From the NCBI GenBank assembly GCA_040880545.1, contig JBBDIE010000099.1, forward strand, positions 47,296 to 111,295: a stretch of DNA of 64,000 nucleotides, given 5' to 3'. Numbering within the stretch: position 1 is the first letter of the stretch; each line of letters starts with the position of its first letter. Both the position numbers and the translations under genes were made by a program. Shown piece by piece: positions 17,627 through 26,630 of this stretch. Source of the stretch: M55B112 sp040880545. Its GTDB lineage: Bacteria > Bacteroidota > Bacteroidia > Bacteroidales > GCA-2748055. Below the pieces are notes generated by a model. The model searched no databases. It saw nothing but the letters and a program-made list of their open reading frames with translations, and had not been told where the DNA came from.

Positions 17627-19315
17627 TTACCAGCCAGCGGCCTGTCCATCCTTACGCGACTCTGATGCCCCGAAGAGGACCCCGGTTTCAGGATCCCTTT
17701 TAATTGCCTGGTACCCTCCGTACCCGCCCAGGTTATATTGGACTTTATGTCCCATGCGTACAAGCTTTCGGATCTCACTGTAATCGATCCCCGATTCAAG
17801 GTAAAGCGTACCTCCATCTTCCATCTTTTCCCCGGTGGGCTGGGATGAGCCCGAATGAAGAATTCGCGGTGCATCACCAGCCTCTTGCAGGTTCATGCCA
17901 AAATCAATAAGATTTACAACGATCTGGACGTGGCCCTGTGGTTGCATGGAACCTCCCATTAGCCCGAAACTGATTAATGGTTTGCCCTCACGAGTAATAA
18001 ATGCAGGAATGATCGTATGGAATGGCCTTTTCCCAGGTTCATATATATTAAAATGACCCTCTTCCAGTGCAAACAACTCACCACGGTCCTGCAGGATAAA
18101 TCCCAGTCCGGGGGGGCACATTCCCGATCCCATTCCCCGGTAATTCGACTGGATCAGGGATACCATGTTCCCTCTTTCATCTGCCACGGTAAGGTAAATT
18201 GTATTGCCGTGTTCGATGGTTCCCGGTTCATAGGTTCTTGAAGCACGGGATTCCTTTATCAGCGACCTTCTTTCATTTGCATACTCATCCGAAAGCAGGA
18301 TCCTGTAATCGATCTGATTAAAGTCTGGATCGGCATAATATTTAGCCCTGTCTTCAAATGCCAGCTTTTTCGCCTCTGTAAAGTGGTGGATATATTCAGC
18401 ACTTCCGAAGCCCATCCCCGTAATATCGTAACCCTCCAAAATATTCAGCATCTGCAGTGCTGCTATTCCCTGTCCGTTGGGTGGTAATTCCCATATATCA
18501 AAACCACGGTAGTTTACAGAAACGGGATCTACCCATTCAGAGCTATGCGAAGCCAGGTCGTCGTAAGAGAGAAACCCTCCCTGGGATGCCATAAAATCAC
18601 TGATGACCTCTGCGATTTCTCCCTTGTAAAAAGCATCACGACCTTTTTTCCCAATAGATTCCAGTGTATTTGCCAGCGCAGGATTTCTGAAAATTTCTCC
18701 TTTTGCCGGTGGCTCCCCACCTGGCATATAAACATCAGCCACATTGGGAAAGCTGGAAAGATAGCGGGAATTACTCTGCCAGTAATAGGCGATCAGTTCA
18801 GTCATGGGAAACCCATCCCGGGCATAATTAATTGCCGGCTGAAGGACCTTCTTCATGGCCATTGAACCGAACTTTTCATGAAGTTCAAACCATCCGTCCA
18901 CACAGCCTGGTACCGAAACCGGAAGTGGTCCCATAGCCGGAATTTTCTCATACCCATGCTCCCTGAAATAGTCTATTGTGAGAGACTTTGGAGATCTGCC
19001 GCTTGCATTCAATCCATACAATTTTTCTGTTTCAGCATCCCACACAATGGCAAAAAGGTCTCCTCCGATACCGTTGCCTGTGGGTTCAACAAGCCCCAGC
19101 AATGCATTGGCAGCAATTGCTGCATCAATAGCATTTCCTCCCGCTTTTAATATATCCAGTGCCACCTGTGTGGCCAGGGGCTGACTGGTACAGGCCATGC
19201 CATGCTGTGCGATAACTTCAGAACGGGTGGCAAAAACCTCTCCCGTAATCCGGTCCTGGCCTGGGGCCATGACTGTTGCCAAAATTAAAAATACAGTTAG
19301 AACAATAGCTTTCAT
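17627..19315 (-). CDS. ggt: Gamma-glutamyltransferase
   Basis: About 562 residues with a signal peptide (MKAIVLTVFLILATVMAPGQ), so periplasmic. The precursor self-cleaves before the Thr of HGN-TIYLTVAD to make large and small subunits; that Thr is the nucleophile. Other family motifs are GMACTSQPLATQVALDILK, GNAIDAAIAANALLGLVEP, NGIGGDLF, the small-subunit SNYRGMGSGM and the substrate-binding GLMGGSMQPQGH. It hydrolyses or transfers the gamma-glutamyl group of glutathione and related peptides. The ATG at 19315 is preferred over an upstream one at 19357, which would add residues ahead of the signal peptide. Confidence 0.95.
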   Translation of the reverse strand: MKAIVLTVFLILATVMAPGQDRITGEVFATRSEVIAQHGMACTSQPLATQVALDILKAGGNAIDAAIAANALLGLVEPTGNGIGGDLFAIVWDAETEKLYGLNASGRSPKSLTIDYFREHGYEKIPAMGPLPVSVPGCVDGWFELHEKFGSMAMKKVLQPAINYARDGFPMTELIAYYWQSNSRYLSSFPNVADVYMPGGEPPAKGEIFRNPALANTLESIGKKGRDAFYKGEIAEVISDFMASQGGFLSYDDLASHSSEWVDPVSVNYRGFDIWELPPNGQGIAALQMLNILEGYDITGMGFGSAEYIHHFTEAKKLAFEDRAKYYADPDFNQIDYRILLSDEYANERRSLIKESRASRTYEPGTIEHGNTIYLTVADERGNMVSLIQSNYRGMGSGMCPPGLGFILQDRGELFALEEGHFNIYEPGKRPFHTIIPAFITREGKPLISFGLMGGSMQPQGHVQIVVNLIDFGMNLQEAGDAPRILHSGSSQPTGEKMEDGGTLYLESGIDYSEIRKLVRMGHKVQYNLGGYGGYQAIKRDPETGVLFGASESRKDGQAAGW

Positions 19316-19339
19316 AGCGTTTACCTTTAAGTAATTAAA

Positions 19340-19368
19340 AAACCGCAGAAAGATCATTTCTGCGGTTT
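19340..19368 (-). terminator. Intrinsic terminator of the GH16-like gene
   Basis: A 12-bp perfect stem AAACCGCAGAAA / TTTCTGCGGTTT with 5-nt loop, A-rich on one side and T-rich on the other. It lies just downstream of the minus-strand GH16-like gene and just upstream of ggt. This would separate the two same-strand genes. Confidence 0.75.
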
Positions 19369-19388
19369 TGTATTATCATATTGAGGTT

Positions 19389-20576
19389 CTAGTCCTGTTC
19401 CTTCAGCCTATATGTCCTGACCCAGTCGATTTCCATGGCTGCCGGCAGTCCGTAATCAGAAGCCCCGTTCTTCAGGGCCGTACCGAATATCATGTACATT
19501 TCATCCTGGGGAACGGCTGATGATTGTGTTTTAAACACTTTATCATTGATCTTCCAAACCAGTTTTCCCGGACTCCATTCCAATGTATAGATAAAGAAAT
19601 CGTTGGTAAACTTTGTGCCGCTTGTTTTCGAGATTGATTTGGATGGTGCCTGTCCCTTTTTCAATGACCAGAAATAATTGGCATAAAGTTTTCCCCTATC
19701 GTATTTAGCCACATCAATGTGCGGCACCACGCTGTCGGATACCATCCAGAATGCCTGGGTAACATCCGTTGGGGACATTTTGATCTTCGCTTTGAAAATT
19801 CCGTATTTCTGTTTAAAACTTTTTCCGGTACTGATCAGCCCCGAGGTATATTCAAATGAATCATTCAGGAACCCGTGTACCGGGTCCCATTTTTTACCTT
19901 CAATTTCTTCGTTTTTGGTAACCACTCTCAGTTTCTTGTCGTAAAATTCGATATTTTTACCATCGGTTGGGAAACTTCTGTCATCGGAGTGGGTATAAGG
20001 CTCGTCTAATATGGCATCACCCCAGAAGTAACGAGTCATCCATTTCTTCTCATTCAATGTTGATCCGGTAAAAGGTTCATTGAAAGTCTCTTCCCACTTT
20101 TCAATTTCCTTGAATGGCTTATTCTTCTTAGTTTTGAAATACCAGATAACTTTCTCAGATTTCTTCAGCTCCTTGTATTCTTCCTCTTTACGATATTCTT
20201 TGGTGGTTTCATATCTTTCCCTGGGCTTTAGTACAAGGTACAGCTTCCTTTTCTGAAATACTTCAGAATTGACCTCCTTTTCAAGTTCTTTAAGGTCATC
20301 GGGTAGATCATCACCCTTTACCTTTTTTACCATTTGGTTATACCTGTTTTCTTTCCTGAATTCATCCGAAGATTTATAGTTTTCTTTCATGATCTTTTTC
20401 TTCCGGATAGCAAATTCACCTGAAGTAACCTCTTTTTCAAGGGCCAGGAAATGCTTCAGTTCATCTGATTTCTCATACGCCAGGAAAGCGTTATAATCAG
20501 CTCTTAGCTGATCGTCTGCGCTCTCAACTTTTTCAGTACTTGGGATCATCCCAAACAAAAATGCTAAGCTTGCCAT
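19389..20576 (-). CDS. GH16-fold (laminarinase-like) protein lacking catalytic glutamates
   Basis: 395 residues. The C-terminal ~230 residues have the GH16 concanavalin-like fold: FNEPFTGSTLNEKKWM, TSGLISTGKSFKQKYGIFKAKIKM, AFWMVSD, FFIYTLEWSPGKLVWKIND and MEIDWVRTYRL at the end. Where GH16 enzymes carry E-x-D-x-(x)-E, this has HIDVAK (residues 286-291): the Asp remains but both Glu are replaced by His and Lys. It is therefore probably a binding or structural protein, not a glycosidase. Residues ~25-165 are highly charged with two copies of a ~45-residue unit (LALEKEVTSGEF... and LKELEKEVNSEVF...). The N-terminus (MASLAFLFGMIPS) is too short for a convincing signal peptide. Confidence 0.8.
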   Translation of the reverse strand: MASLAFLFGMIPSTEKVESADDQLRADYNAFLAYEKSDELKHFLALEKEVTSGEFAIRKKKIMKENYKSSDEFRKENRYNQMVKKVKGDDLPDDLKELEKEVNSEVFQKRKLYLVLKPRERYETTKEYRKEEEYKELKKSEKVIWYFKTKKNKPFKEIEKWEETFNEPFTGSTLNEKKWMTRYFWGDAILDEPYTHSDDRSFPTDGKNIEFYDKKLRVVTKNEEIEGKKWDPVHGFLNDSFEYTSGLISTGKSFKQKYGIFKAKIKMSPTDVTQAFWMVSDSVVPHIDVAKYDRGKLYANYFWSLKKGQAPSKSISKTSGTKFTNDFFIYTLEWSPGKLVWKINDKVFKTQSSAVPQDEMYMIFGTALKNGASDYGLPAAMEIDWVRTYRLKEQD

Positions 20577-20648
20577 AATTCGTTACTGAATAATTTTTGT
20601 TTCAAGTCATTAAAGGAATAAAGATAAGAAAATTTGAGTAGTCGTCAA

Positions 20649-21272
20649 CTATCTCCTGGAATATCCTCGCCTCCTGCTTTTAAAATAATACACTGCCTGT
20701 ACCTGTATTACCAGGGCGGATAACGGTGCTTCGATCAGGCCCTCTCCAAATTCCTTATCACCCAACCTGATCCCTGCAAAGCTATACCTACCGGAAACAA
20801 TAAAATCCCAGAAACTGTTCATCCGCATCTCCAGGCTTGCTCCGAGGGTGGGGCCGATACCTGAAATTGTCGAATCAGCCGGTGGATCTGGAATGGGAAT
20901 ATCCAATAATTTATTTTTAGAAATGATATGGGTGAAATTAATACCTGCCAGTGGTGCAAATGCAACGGTCCGGTCATAATACAACCTGTACTGCAGATCA
21001 AGGTCACCGTGAAACATATAATTGGTGGTTCTGTATTTGATATGATTGAACTCCTGGGGCCTGTAACCACTGATAGAGGGCACCAGGTAAAAATCTTTTT
21101 GTTTATCCAATGATATCCAGGTTTTTATGATCATTCCCGGGTTACCGCTATTCCCTTCGTTAAATGTTATCTTGTTCGCAAAGGTAAGTCCTGCCCCAAT
21201 CCTTTCAGGCTGTGCCTGCAGAGATAGGAGGTGCTGCAAAATTATCAGCGATACAAACAGTAGTTTTTTCAT
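20649..21272 (-). CDS. Outer-membrane beta-barrel protein
   Basis: 207 residues with signal peptide MKKLLFVSLIILQHLLSLQAQ. The mature protein has alternating strands (IGAGLTFANKITF, FAPLAGINFTHII, FWDFIVSGRYSFAG, ALVIQVQAVYYF), as in 8-stranded PorT/OmpW-like barrels. It ends with a barrel strand plus a basic tail SRRRGYSRR, which is unusual because barrels normally stop at an aromatic. No ligand is evident. It precedes the GH16-like gene on the same strand with a 72-bp gap, so co-expression is possible but unproven. Confidence 0.7.
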   Translation of the reverse strand: MKKLLFVSLIILQHLLSLQAQPERIGAGLTFANKITFNEGNSGNPGMIIKTWISLDKQKDFYLVPSISGYRPQEFNHIKYRTTNYMFHGDLDLQYRLYYDRTVAFAPLAGINFTHIISKNKLLDIPIPDPPADSTISGIGPTLGASLEMRMNSFWDFIVSGRYSFAGIRLGDKEFGEGLIEAPLSALVIQVQAVYYFKSRRRGYSRR

Positions 21273-21469
21273 CTTTCACAGCTTCAAAAACTAACCAAGT
21301 ACTATTACGGACATTTAGCGGCCGGGGTTACATAATCTGTAGTTTAAAAGCGGGAGAGTTTCATTCCTTTCAGTTGAATCTTGTATCCGGCGTATAATGT
21401 TGGCAATAAAAAAAACTGACCAATTGAAATAAGCTTTGGCCGGAGGCTATGTTTATGATGATAAAATGT

Positions 21470-21477
21470 TAAATTTG
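21470..21477 (+). promoter_or_regulatory. Predicted -7 element of the atpDC promoter
   Basis: TAAATTTG fits the Bacteroidota -7 consensus TAnnTTTG and lies 37 bp before the atpD start. No clear -33 TTTG sits at the right distance (TTTA at 21452-21455 is the nearest), so this is tentative. Confidence 0.35.
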
Positions 21478-21514
21478 TTCCTTTCAGAATTACAAACAGG
21501 AAAAACGTATATCC

Positions 21515-23023
21515 ATGTCAAAAAAAGGTGTAGTCATCCAGGTAATCGGGCCTGTGGTTGATGTTAGTTTTGATGAATCAGGGGCCTCGATGCCCAACAT
21601 TCATGATGCACTTGAAATAAGCCGGGAAGATGGTACCAAACTGGTCATTGAGTGCCAGCAACATATTGGTGAACATTCGATCCGTGCCATAGCCATGGAT
21701 TCAACAGACGGTCTCAGGCGGGGGATGGAAGTAACCCCCACTGGTTCATCCATTACCATGCCTGGCGGAGATCAGATCAAGGGCCGTTTACTGAATGTGG
21801 TTGGCGAAGCGATCGACGGCATCGGTAAGGTTGACAATACAAACGGAAACCCGATACACAACCTGCCCCCCAAGTTTAAGGACCTCTCCACTGAAACCGA
21901 AGTACTTTACACGGGGATCAAAGTGATTGACCTGCTGGAGCCCTATGCCAAAGGGGGTAAGATTGGGCTGTTTGGCGGTGCCGGTGTGGGCAAAACGGTA
22001 CTGATCATGGAGTTGATCAATAATATCGCGAAAAAATATGCAGGACTATCTGTTTTTGCTGGTGTGGGAGAAAGAACCAGGGAAGGAAATGACCTGCTCA
22101 GGGAGATGATCGAATCGGGAGTAATCAAATACGGCAAGGAATTTGAAAAGTCGATGGAAGCAGGTTCATGGGATCTGGACAAGATCGACCACGAATTGCT
22201 CAAGGAATCGCAGGCTACCCTTGTTTTCGGACAGATGAATGAACCCCCCGGGGCACGTGCCACCGTTGCATTGTCGGGACTAACCGTGGCTGAATCTTTC
22301 CGCGACAGCGGAGGAGATGAAGGTGGAGGCAGGGATATTCTCTTCTTCGTGGACAATATATTCCGGTTTACCCAGGCCGGTTCTGAAGTTTCAGCACTGC
22401 TGGGCCGCATGCCTTCAGCAGTGGGCTACCAGCCAACCCTTGCCACAGAAATGGGATTGATGCAGGAACGGATCACCTCTACAAAAAATGGGTCAATTAC
22501 CTCGGTGCAGGCCATCTATGTACCTGCCGATGACCTTACGGACCCTGCCCCGGCAACTACTTTTGCACACCTGGATGCTACCACTGTTCTTAGCAGAAAA
22601 ATCTCCTCCCTGGGTATTTACCCGGCAGTGGATCCGCTGGACTCAAATTCTCGTATCCTGTCAGAAGAAATTGTCGGCAAGGAACATTACGATACCGCGC
22701 AGCGAATAAAAATGCTGCTGCAACGATACAATGAATTACAGGACATCATCGCCATTCTCGGTATGGATGAACTTTCAGAGGAAGATAAACTAATCGTACA
22801 CAGGGCAAGAAGGGTACAAAGATTCCTGTCACAACCGTTCCATGTAGCCTCGCAGTTTACCGGTCTGGATGGCATCTTTGTCTCCCTGGAAGATTCCATA
22901 AAAGGATTCAATATGATCATGGACGGAGAGGTAGATAAATATCCTGAAGCTGCCTTTAACCTTGTAGGAACCATCGATGATGCCATTGCAAAAGGGGAAA
23001 AACTGCTTGCAGAATCTAAATAA
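21515..23023 (+). CDS. atpD: ATP synthase F1 beta subunit
   Basis: 502 residues; the catalytic subunit of F1 on the cytoplasmic face. The Walker A motif is GGAGVGKTVLIMELI, the catalytic Glu is in GERTREGNDL, and Walker B is in ILFFVDNIFRFTQAGSEVSALLGRMPSAVGYQPTL (parts). It is ~40 residues longer than the E. coli protein; part of the excess is an insert before VFGQMNEPPG (EAGSWDLDKIDHELLKES), a feature of Bacteroidota beta subunits. It forms a two-gene unit with atpC; the other subunits are encoded ~25 kb away on the other strand. Confidence 0.98.
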   Translation: MSKKGVVIQVIGPVVDVSFDESGASMPNIHDALEISREDGTKLVIECQQHIGEHSIRAIAMDSTDGLRRGMEVTPTGSSITMPGGDQIKGRLLNVVGEAIDGIGKVDNTNGNPIHNLPPKFKDLSTETEVLYTGIKVIDLLEPYAKGGKIGLFGGAGVGKTVLIMELINNIAKKYAGLSVFAGVGERTREGNDLLREMIESGVIKYGKEFEKSMEAGSWDLDKIDHELLKESQATLVFGQMNEPPGARATVALSGLTVAESFRDSGGDEGGGRDILFFVDNIFRFTQAGSEVSALLGRMPSAVGYQPTLATEMGLMQERITSTKNGSITSVQAIYVPADDLTDPAPATTFAHLDATTVLSRKISSLGIYPAVDPLDSNSRILSEEIVGKEHYDTAQRIKMLLQRYNELQDIIAILGMDELSEEDKLIVHRARRVQRFLSQPFHVASQFTGLDGIFVSLEDSIKGFNMIMDGEVDKYPEAAFNLVGTIDDAIAKGEKLLAESK

Positions 23024-23058
23024 GTTGATCAGATTTTCGAATTATTTTGAATTTTAAC

Positions 23059-23304
23059 ATGTTACTTGAAATTATATCACCGGAAAAGAAGCTCTATTCA
23101 GGAGAAATAGTAAGTTTGCATGTACCCGGTTCAAAAGGGTCTTTCCAGGTCCTGAAGAATCATGCCCCCATTATTTCTACACTTGCAAAGGGAGTGATCA
23201 ACATCCTGGATAAGGATGGCCAAAACAGCTCTTTTGAAGTGGATGGTGGAGTAATTGAAGTAAAAAAAAATAAGATCATTGTTCTTGCTGAAAGCTCGAA
23301 ATAG
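23059..23304 (+). CDS. atpC: ATP synthase F1 epsilon subunit, short form
   Basis: 81 residues from the ATG at 23059 (a TTG at 23047 would add four). It contains only the N-terminal beta-sandwich that binds gamma and the c-ring: LLEIISPEKKLYSGEIVSL, VPGSKGSFQVLKNHAPIIS, VDGGVIEVKKNKIIVLAE. The C-terminal two-helix domain that inhibits ATP hydrolysis in longer (~135-residue) homologues is absent. It is 35 bp downstream of atpD, clearly in the same unit. Confidence 0.95.
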   Translation: MLLEIISPEKKLYSGEIVSLHVPGSKGSFQVLKNHAPIISTLAKGVINILDKDGQNSSFEVDGGVIEVKKNKIIVLAESSK

Positions 23305-23416
23305 CGTTTTTTCAATAATTGGTGTTATACCTCAGGGAAGAGCTCTGAATCCATCTTTACGGAGAAGAACGCCGGGGAATAAAACCACTTCCTACGCATT
23401 TGCCGGGGCAGAAAGT

Positions 23417-24172
23417 GTGGGCAGACCCAAAATTACCGGAAATCTACTGATCCTTTCATTTCTACTGGCGTGGTTTGGTGGAACTTCATTTGCGCAATCC
23501 GGCAAATCAGTGGCATATTATTATTCATCAGATAGTTTACGGATTACTGCAGATGAGTATGTGATATCCGACACCCTTCCCTACCTGGTTATCATCCACG
23601 AGCAGGGCTCCAGTCGGGGTGAATTTACCGGGATCGTCGATCGTTTCCAGAAGATGAATTTTAACTGTCTCGTCCCGGATGTAAGGAACGGCGGAAATGC
23701 CAATTTCCTGGGTAATGAAACGGCAAAGAGATGCAGGCGTGAACGGCGAAGCAGGAGCACAAGTTCAGTTGAGGAAGACATTTCGGCCTCCGTAGAATAT
23801 GCCTCCGGGAAATCCGGTAAGCAGGTAATTCTGTTGGGTGCAGGATCAAACGGGTCCCTGGTGCTTAAGGCAGCCAAAGAACAGGAAATTATCAGAGCTG
23901 CCATTGCACTGAGCCCGGGGGAATTCTTCTACCCTTATTTCAGCGTGGAAGATACCATTTCGGGAATCAGAAAACCGCTGCTGATTATCTCCAGCAAAGT
24001 TGAATTACCATACATGCAACAGATGGTGTCAAATGTCAGCGATGAATATAAAACAGTTTATGCACCAAAAGATTCCGAAGGTGCCCGCGGCACCAGGGCA
24101 CTCCACTCGTCCAACCCCTCCAGTGCTGATTACTGGCTGGCTGTTTTACTTTTCTTCAAGGACCTTCAGTAA
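23417..24172 (+). CDS. Exported alpha/beta-hydrolase-like protein
   Basis: About 251 residues from a GTG at 23417; the frame is open back to a TTG at 23279, overlapping atpC, but the extra 46 codons do not look coding. A signal peptide (LLILSFLLAWFGGTSFAQ) precedes an alpha/beta-hydrolase core: LPYLVIIHEQGSSRGEF, FNCLVPDVRNGG, a putative nucleophile Ser in GAGSNGSLVL, AAIALSPGEF, PLLIISSKVE and a late His (ALHSSNPSS). It resembles the dienelactone-hydrolase-like group. There is an Arg/Ser-rich insert (RRERRSRSTSS) before the nucleophile. The substrate is unknown. The stop overlaps the next start by 1 bp (TAATG), so translation is probably coupled to the glycosyltransferase. Confidence 0.65.
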   Translation: MGRPKITGNLLILSFLLAWFGGTSFAQSGKSVAYYYSSDSLRITADEYVISDTLPYLVIIHEQGSSRGEFTGIVDRFQKMNFNCLVPDVRNGGNANFLGNETAKRCRRERRSRSTSSVEEDISASVEYASGKSGKQVILLGAGSNGSLVLKAAKEQEIIRAAIALSPGEFFYPYFSVEDTISGIRKPLLIISSKVELPYMQQMVSNVSDEYKTVYAPKDSEGARGTRALHSSNPSSADYWLAVLLFFKDLQ

Positions 24173-25182
24173 TGGTAAAATTCCTGGTCATTCGTTTCAG
24201 CTCCATAGGCGATATTGTACTTACCACCCCTGTTGTTCGTGGTTTAAAAAATCAGGTAAGCCGATCAGAGATTCATTATCTTACAAAGCCTGACTTTGCC
24301 CCGTTGCTACAAGCAAATCCGAATATCTCCCGGGTCCATACCCTCGCGGAACAGCCGGGAGAAACGATCGCTGCCTTGAGGAAGGAAGGATTTGACTATG
24401 TGATCGACCTGCAGAACAATCTTCGTTCAATGTACATTAAACGTTCCCTGAAAAGGATGTATTTCACGGTAAACAAGCTGAACATTCAAAAGTGGTTGCT
24501 GGTTAATTTCAAAATCAACAGACTTCCTGATAAACATATTGTGGACCGTTATTTTGAAACCACTTCCCTGTTCGATGTAAAAAATGATGGTGAAGGGCTT
24601 GACTATTTTATCCCCGAAGAGGAGGAAGTCGGTATCACTAACCTGCCTGAACCATTTCACAAAGGGTTTATTGCTCTGGTCATCGGGGCGAATCACCAGA
24701 CAAAAAAACTTCCGGTGGACCATTTGGCAGAACTTGCCGGAAAACTGAAAAATCCGGTGATCATCATCGGCGGCCCCGGAGATAAAGAGGATGCAGAAAC
24801 AATCGTTGATTCCCTGGAAGGTAAAAAAATATTGAACGGATGCGGAAAATGGTCCGTCAACCAATCGGCCTCAGTAATCCGGCAGGCAAATTGTGTGATC
24901 ACACACGATACCGGAATGATGCATATCTCGGCGGCTTTTAAAAAAAAGATCATCACTGTCTGGGGAAATACGATCCCGGATTTTGGTATGTATCCATACC
25001 AGCCCGATCCGCGTTCAGTGAACTTTGAAGTCAGTGGACTTACATGCAGACCCTGCTCCAAACTGGGGAAAAGCAAATGTCCGAAAAAACATTTCAGGTG
25101 TATGCTCGACCACGACATGCAAAACATTGCTGAAACAGCCAATAAAATTTACGAACCTACTGAGCCACAAACTGGTAAGTAA
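24172..25182 (+). CDS. Glycosyltransferase family 9 (heptosyltransferase-like)
   Basis: 336 residues; GT-B fold enzyme that transfers heptose or another sugar to lipid A-core acceptors at the inner face of the cytoplasmic membrane. Family motifs: the start KFLVIRFSSIGDIVLTTPVVRGLK (in parts), VIDLQNNLRS, ALVIGANHQTKKLP, VIIIGGPGDKEDAE, the nucleotide-sugar site VITHDTGMMHISAAF and VWGNTIPDFGMYPY, and a late Cys-rich LTCRPCSKLGKSKC. The start overlaps the preceding stop by one base. Its 3' end overlaps the convergent TonB-like gene by 26 bp. Sugar donor and acceptor are not determinable. Confidence 0.9.
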   Translation: MVKFLVIRFSSIGDIVLTTPVVRGLKNQVSRSEIHYLTKPDFAPLLQANPNISRVHTLAEQPGETIAALRKEGFDYVIDLQNNLRSMYIKRSLKRMYFTVNKLNIQKWLLVNFKINRLPDKHIVDRYFETTSLFDVKNDGEGLDYFIPEEEEVGITNLPEPFHKGFIALVIGANHQTKKLPVDHLAELAGKLKNPVIIIGGPGDKEDAETIVDSLEGKKILNGCGKWSVNQSASVIRQANCVITHDTGMMHISAAFKKKIITVWGNTIPDFGMYPYQPDPRSVNFEVSGLTCRPCSKLGKSKCPKKHFRCMLDHDMQNIAETANKIYEPTEPQTGK

Positions 25183-25927
25183 TACGCGCCACATGTTTCT
25201 CAGGTGCATTGTAGTCGCTATAAAAGGAAGATGACAAAGCCGCCTTCTCCGCTGCTTCCACGAAACAGGTCGACATACCGCCAGATTCCACGCTAACCAC
25301 CGTTACATTGCCAACAGACCCATCCCGTCTCACTTCAATGTCAACTTTGACCAGCGCCGAACCCTCACACTTATAGACCGGAACAGTAAGATGCCGTTTC
25401 TGCCTGTTTTTTGGTTCACTCCTGAATTCATATGTGATCGTGGTGGGCCCCGTAAAAGGTTCCTCTTCGCTGTCGGGAATCTGCACCTCCCCGGCATCTT
25501 CTTCATGTACATAAGAGGAGATGATATCTTTCCATTTCTCCCTATCCTTCAGGAACTCCTCGTCCTTTTCCGCTTCAAGTTCATTGAGCAATTCATTCAC
25601 ATAATCCTCTGTGGAAATTTCCTGGTTCACTTCGTCATTTAAATTCACTGCCCTGTTGCTAGCATTGGCCCTGGCCTCATAGATGTGTTCGATCCATTCA
25701 GGCGGCAAATCCGACTGCTCATCTTTCAACATATCCTCCAGGGAAATCTCCTTTGAAAAATCGAGCATCACCCCCAGCTCTTTATCCTTCTTCAGTCCAT
25801 CGACCTTTACCAATACCAGGATAATCAGAATTACCAGATGAATGATCACGGTATAAAGAATCGCCACATAATTGGTACGAATAAATTCTCTGAAATTACC
25901 GGGTCCGTATTTGAAAAGGTCTTCCAT
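25157..25927 (-). CDS. TonB-like energy transducer, acidic linker
   Basis: About 256 residues from the ATG at 25927 (an upstream ATG at 25999 would add 24 residues ahead of the normal cytoplasmic start). A single transmembrane helix at ~22-44 (YVAILYTVIIHLVILIILVLV) anchors it. Residues ~55-170 are acidic and helical (NELLNELEAEKDEEFLKDREKW), not the Pro-rich spacer of classical TonB. The last ~90 residues fit the TonB C-terminal fold: GSALVKVDIEVRRDGSVGNV, CFVEAAEKAALSSSF, HVARITYQFVAQ. It may power a TonB receptor or act as a structural periplasmic protein. No ExbB/ExbD are nearby. Confidence 0.7.
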   Translation of the reverse strand: MEDLFKYGPGNFREFIRTNYVAILYTVIIHLVILIILVLVKVDGLKKDKELGVMLDFSKEISLEDMLKDEQSDLPPEWIEHIYEARANASNRAVNLNDEVNQEISTEDYVNELLNELEAEKDEEFLKDREKWKDIISSYVHEEDAGEVQIPDSEEEPFTGPTTITYEFRSEPKNRQKRHLTVPVYKCEGSALVKVDIEVRRDGSVGNVTVVSVESGGMSTCFVEAAEKAALSSSFYSDYNAPEKHVARITYQFVAQ

Positions 25928-26029
25928 TCTATTCTGCAAAAATATGATCTTCTCTTGAATGAGGAAATATCGTACATTTACATAACGAAGATAAGACAAT
26001 AAACATTTTTTAACTGTAATCTTGTACTC

Positions 26030-26614
26030 ATGAAAAGAATTTTAGCCATAACGATGCTTTTTGCCACCCTCACAGGTTGCAGCATTTTAGCAGAATTAAC
26101 TGCCCTTAAAAAGTGTGAATTCAGTTTCCATTCCGCCCAGGACCCGGTAGTCAGCGGTGTTGATATAATGCGTGTACAATCATTTTCCGATCTGACATTT
26201 ATGGACGGGCAGCGAATTGTATCAAATATTCTGCAGAAAAAATTACCATTCACTATTACCGCGAATGTGGAGGTGATGAATCCAGGTACCATCACCGCTG
26301 CATTGAACAACATCGAATGGATTGCATTTATCGATGATGTCCGTATTACAACAGGCCGGATAGACAACCGGATCGAGATCCCGGGCAATGGTGGTACCGC
26401 ATTGGTTCCCATAAAGATAGAAAGCGACCTTTATGAATACCTTCAGGGAGACAATCCGAAAACCATGTTGAATTTCGCACTGAACCTGGTGGATGCAGGA
26501 GGGCAACCCACCCGTCTGAGCATGAAAATCAAGCCATCGGTAACCATAGGTGTATCCCTGATACAATACCCTGGTTATTTTACAATCAGCAAGGAGTTTA
26601 AATCGGGCGACTGA
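26030..26614 (+). CDS. Lipoprotein with LEA type 2-like domain
   Basis: 194 residues. Lipobox LTGC with Cys at ~17 after a hydrophobic signal (MKRILAITMLFATLTGCSIL). The mature part fits the LEA-14/WHy-like immunoglobulin-type fold: PFTITANVEVMNPGTITAALNNIEWIAFIDD (in parts), then IEIPGNGGTALVPIKIESDL. Proteins of this kind are common in Bacteroidota with no defined role. Divergent from the TonB-like gene with a ~100-bp shared control region, and convergent with the metalloprotease-like gene 16 bp away. Confidence 0.75.
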   Translation: MKRILAITMLFATLTGCSILAELTALKKCEFSFHSAQDPVVSGVDIMRVQSFSDLTFMDGQRIVSNILQKKLPFTITANVEVMNPGTITAALNNIEWIAFIDDVRITTGRIDNRIEIPGNGGTALVPIKIESDLYEYLQGDNPKTMLNFALNLVDAGGQPTRLSMKIKPSVTIGVSLIQYPGYFTISKEFKSGD

Positions 26615-26630
26615 CCGGAAGGCGGGCTGA

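Noticed and set aside
25157..26614. Ton system (tonB-exbB-exbD)
   Set aside because: Only a TonB-like protein is present; neighbouring genes encode a glycosyltransferase and a LEA-like lipoprotein.
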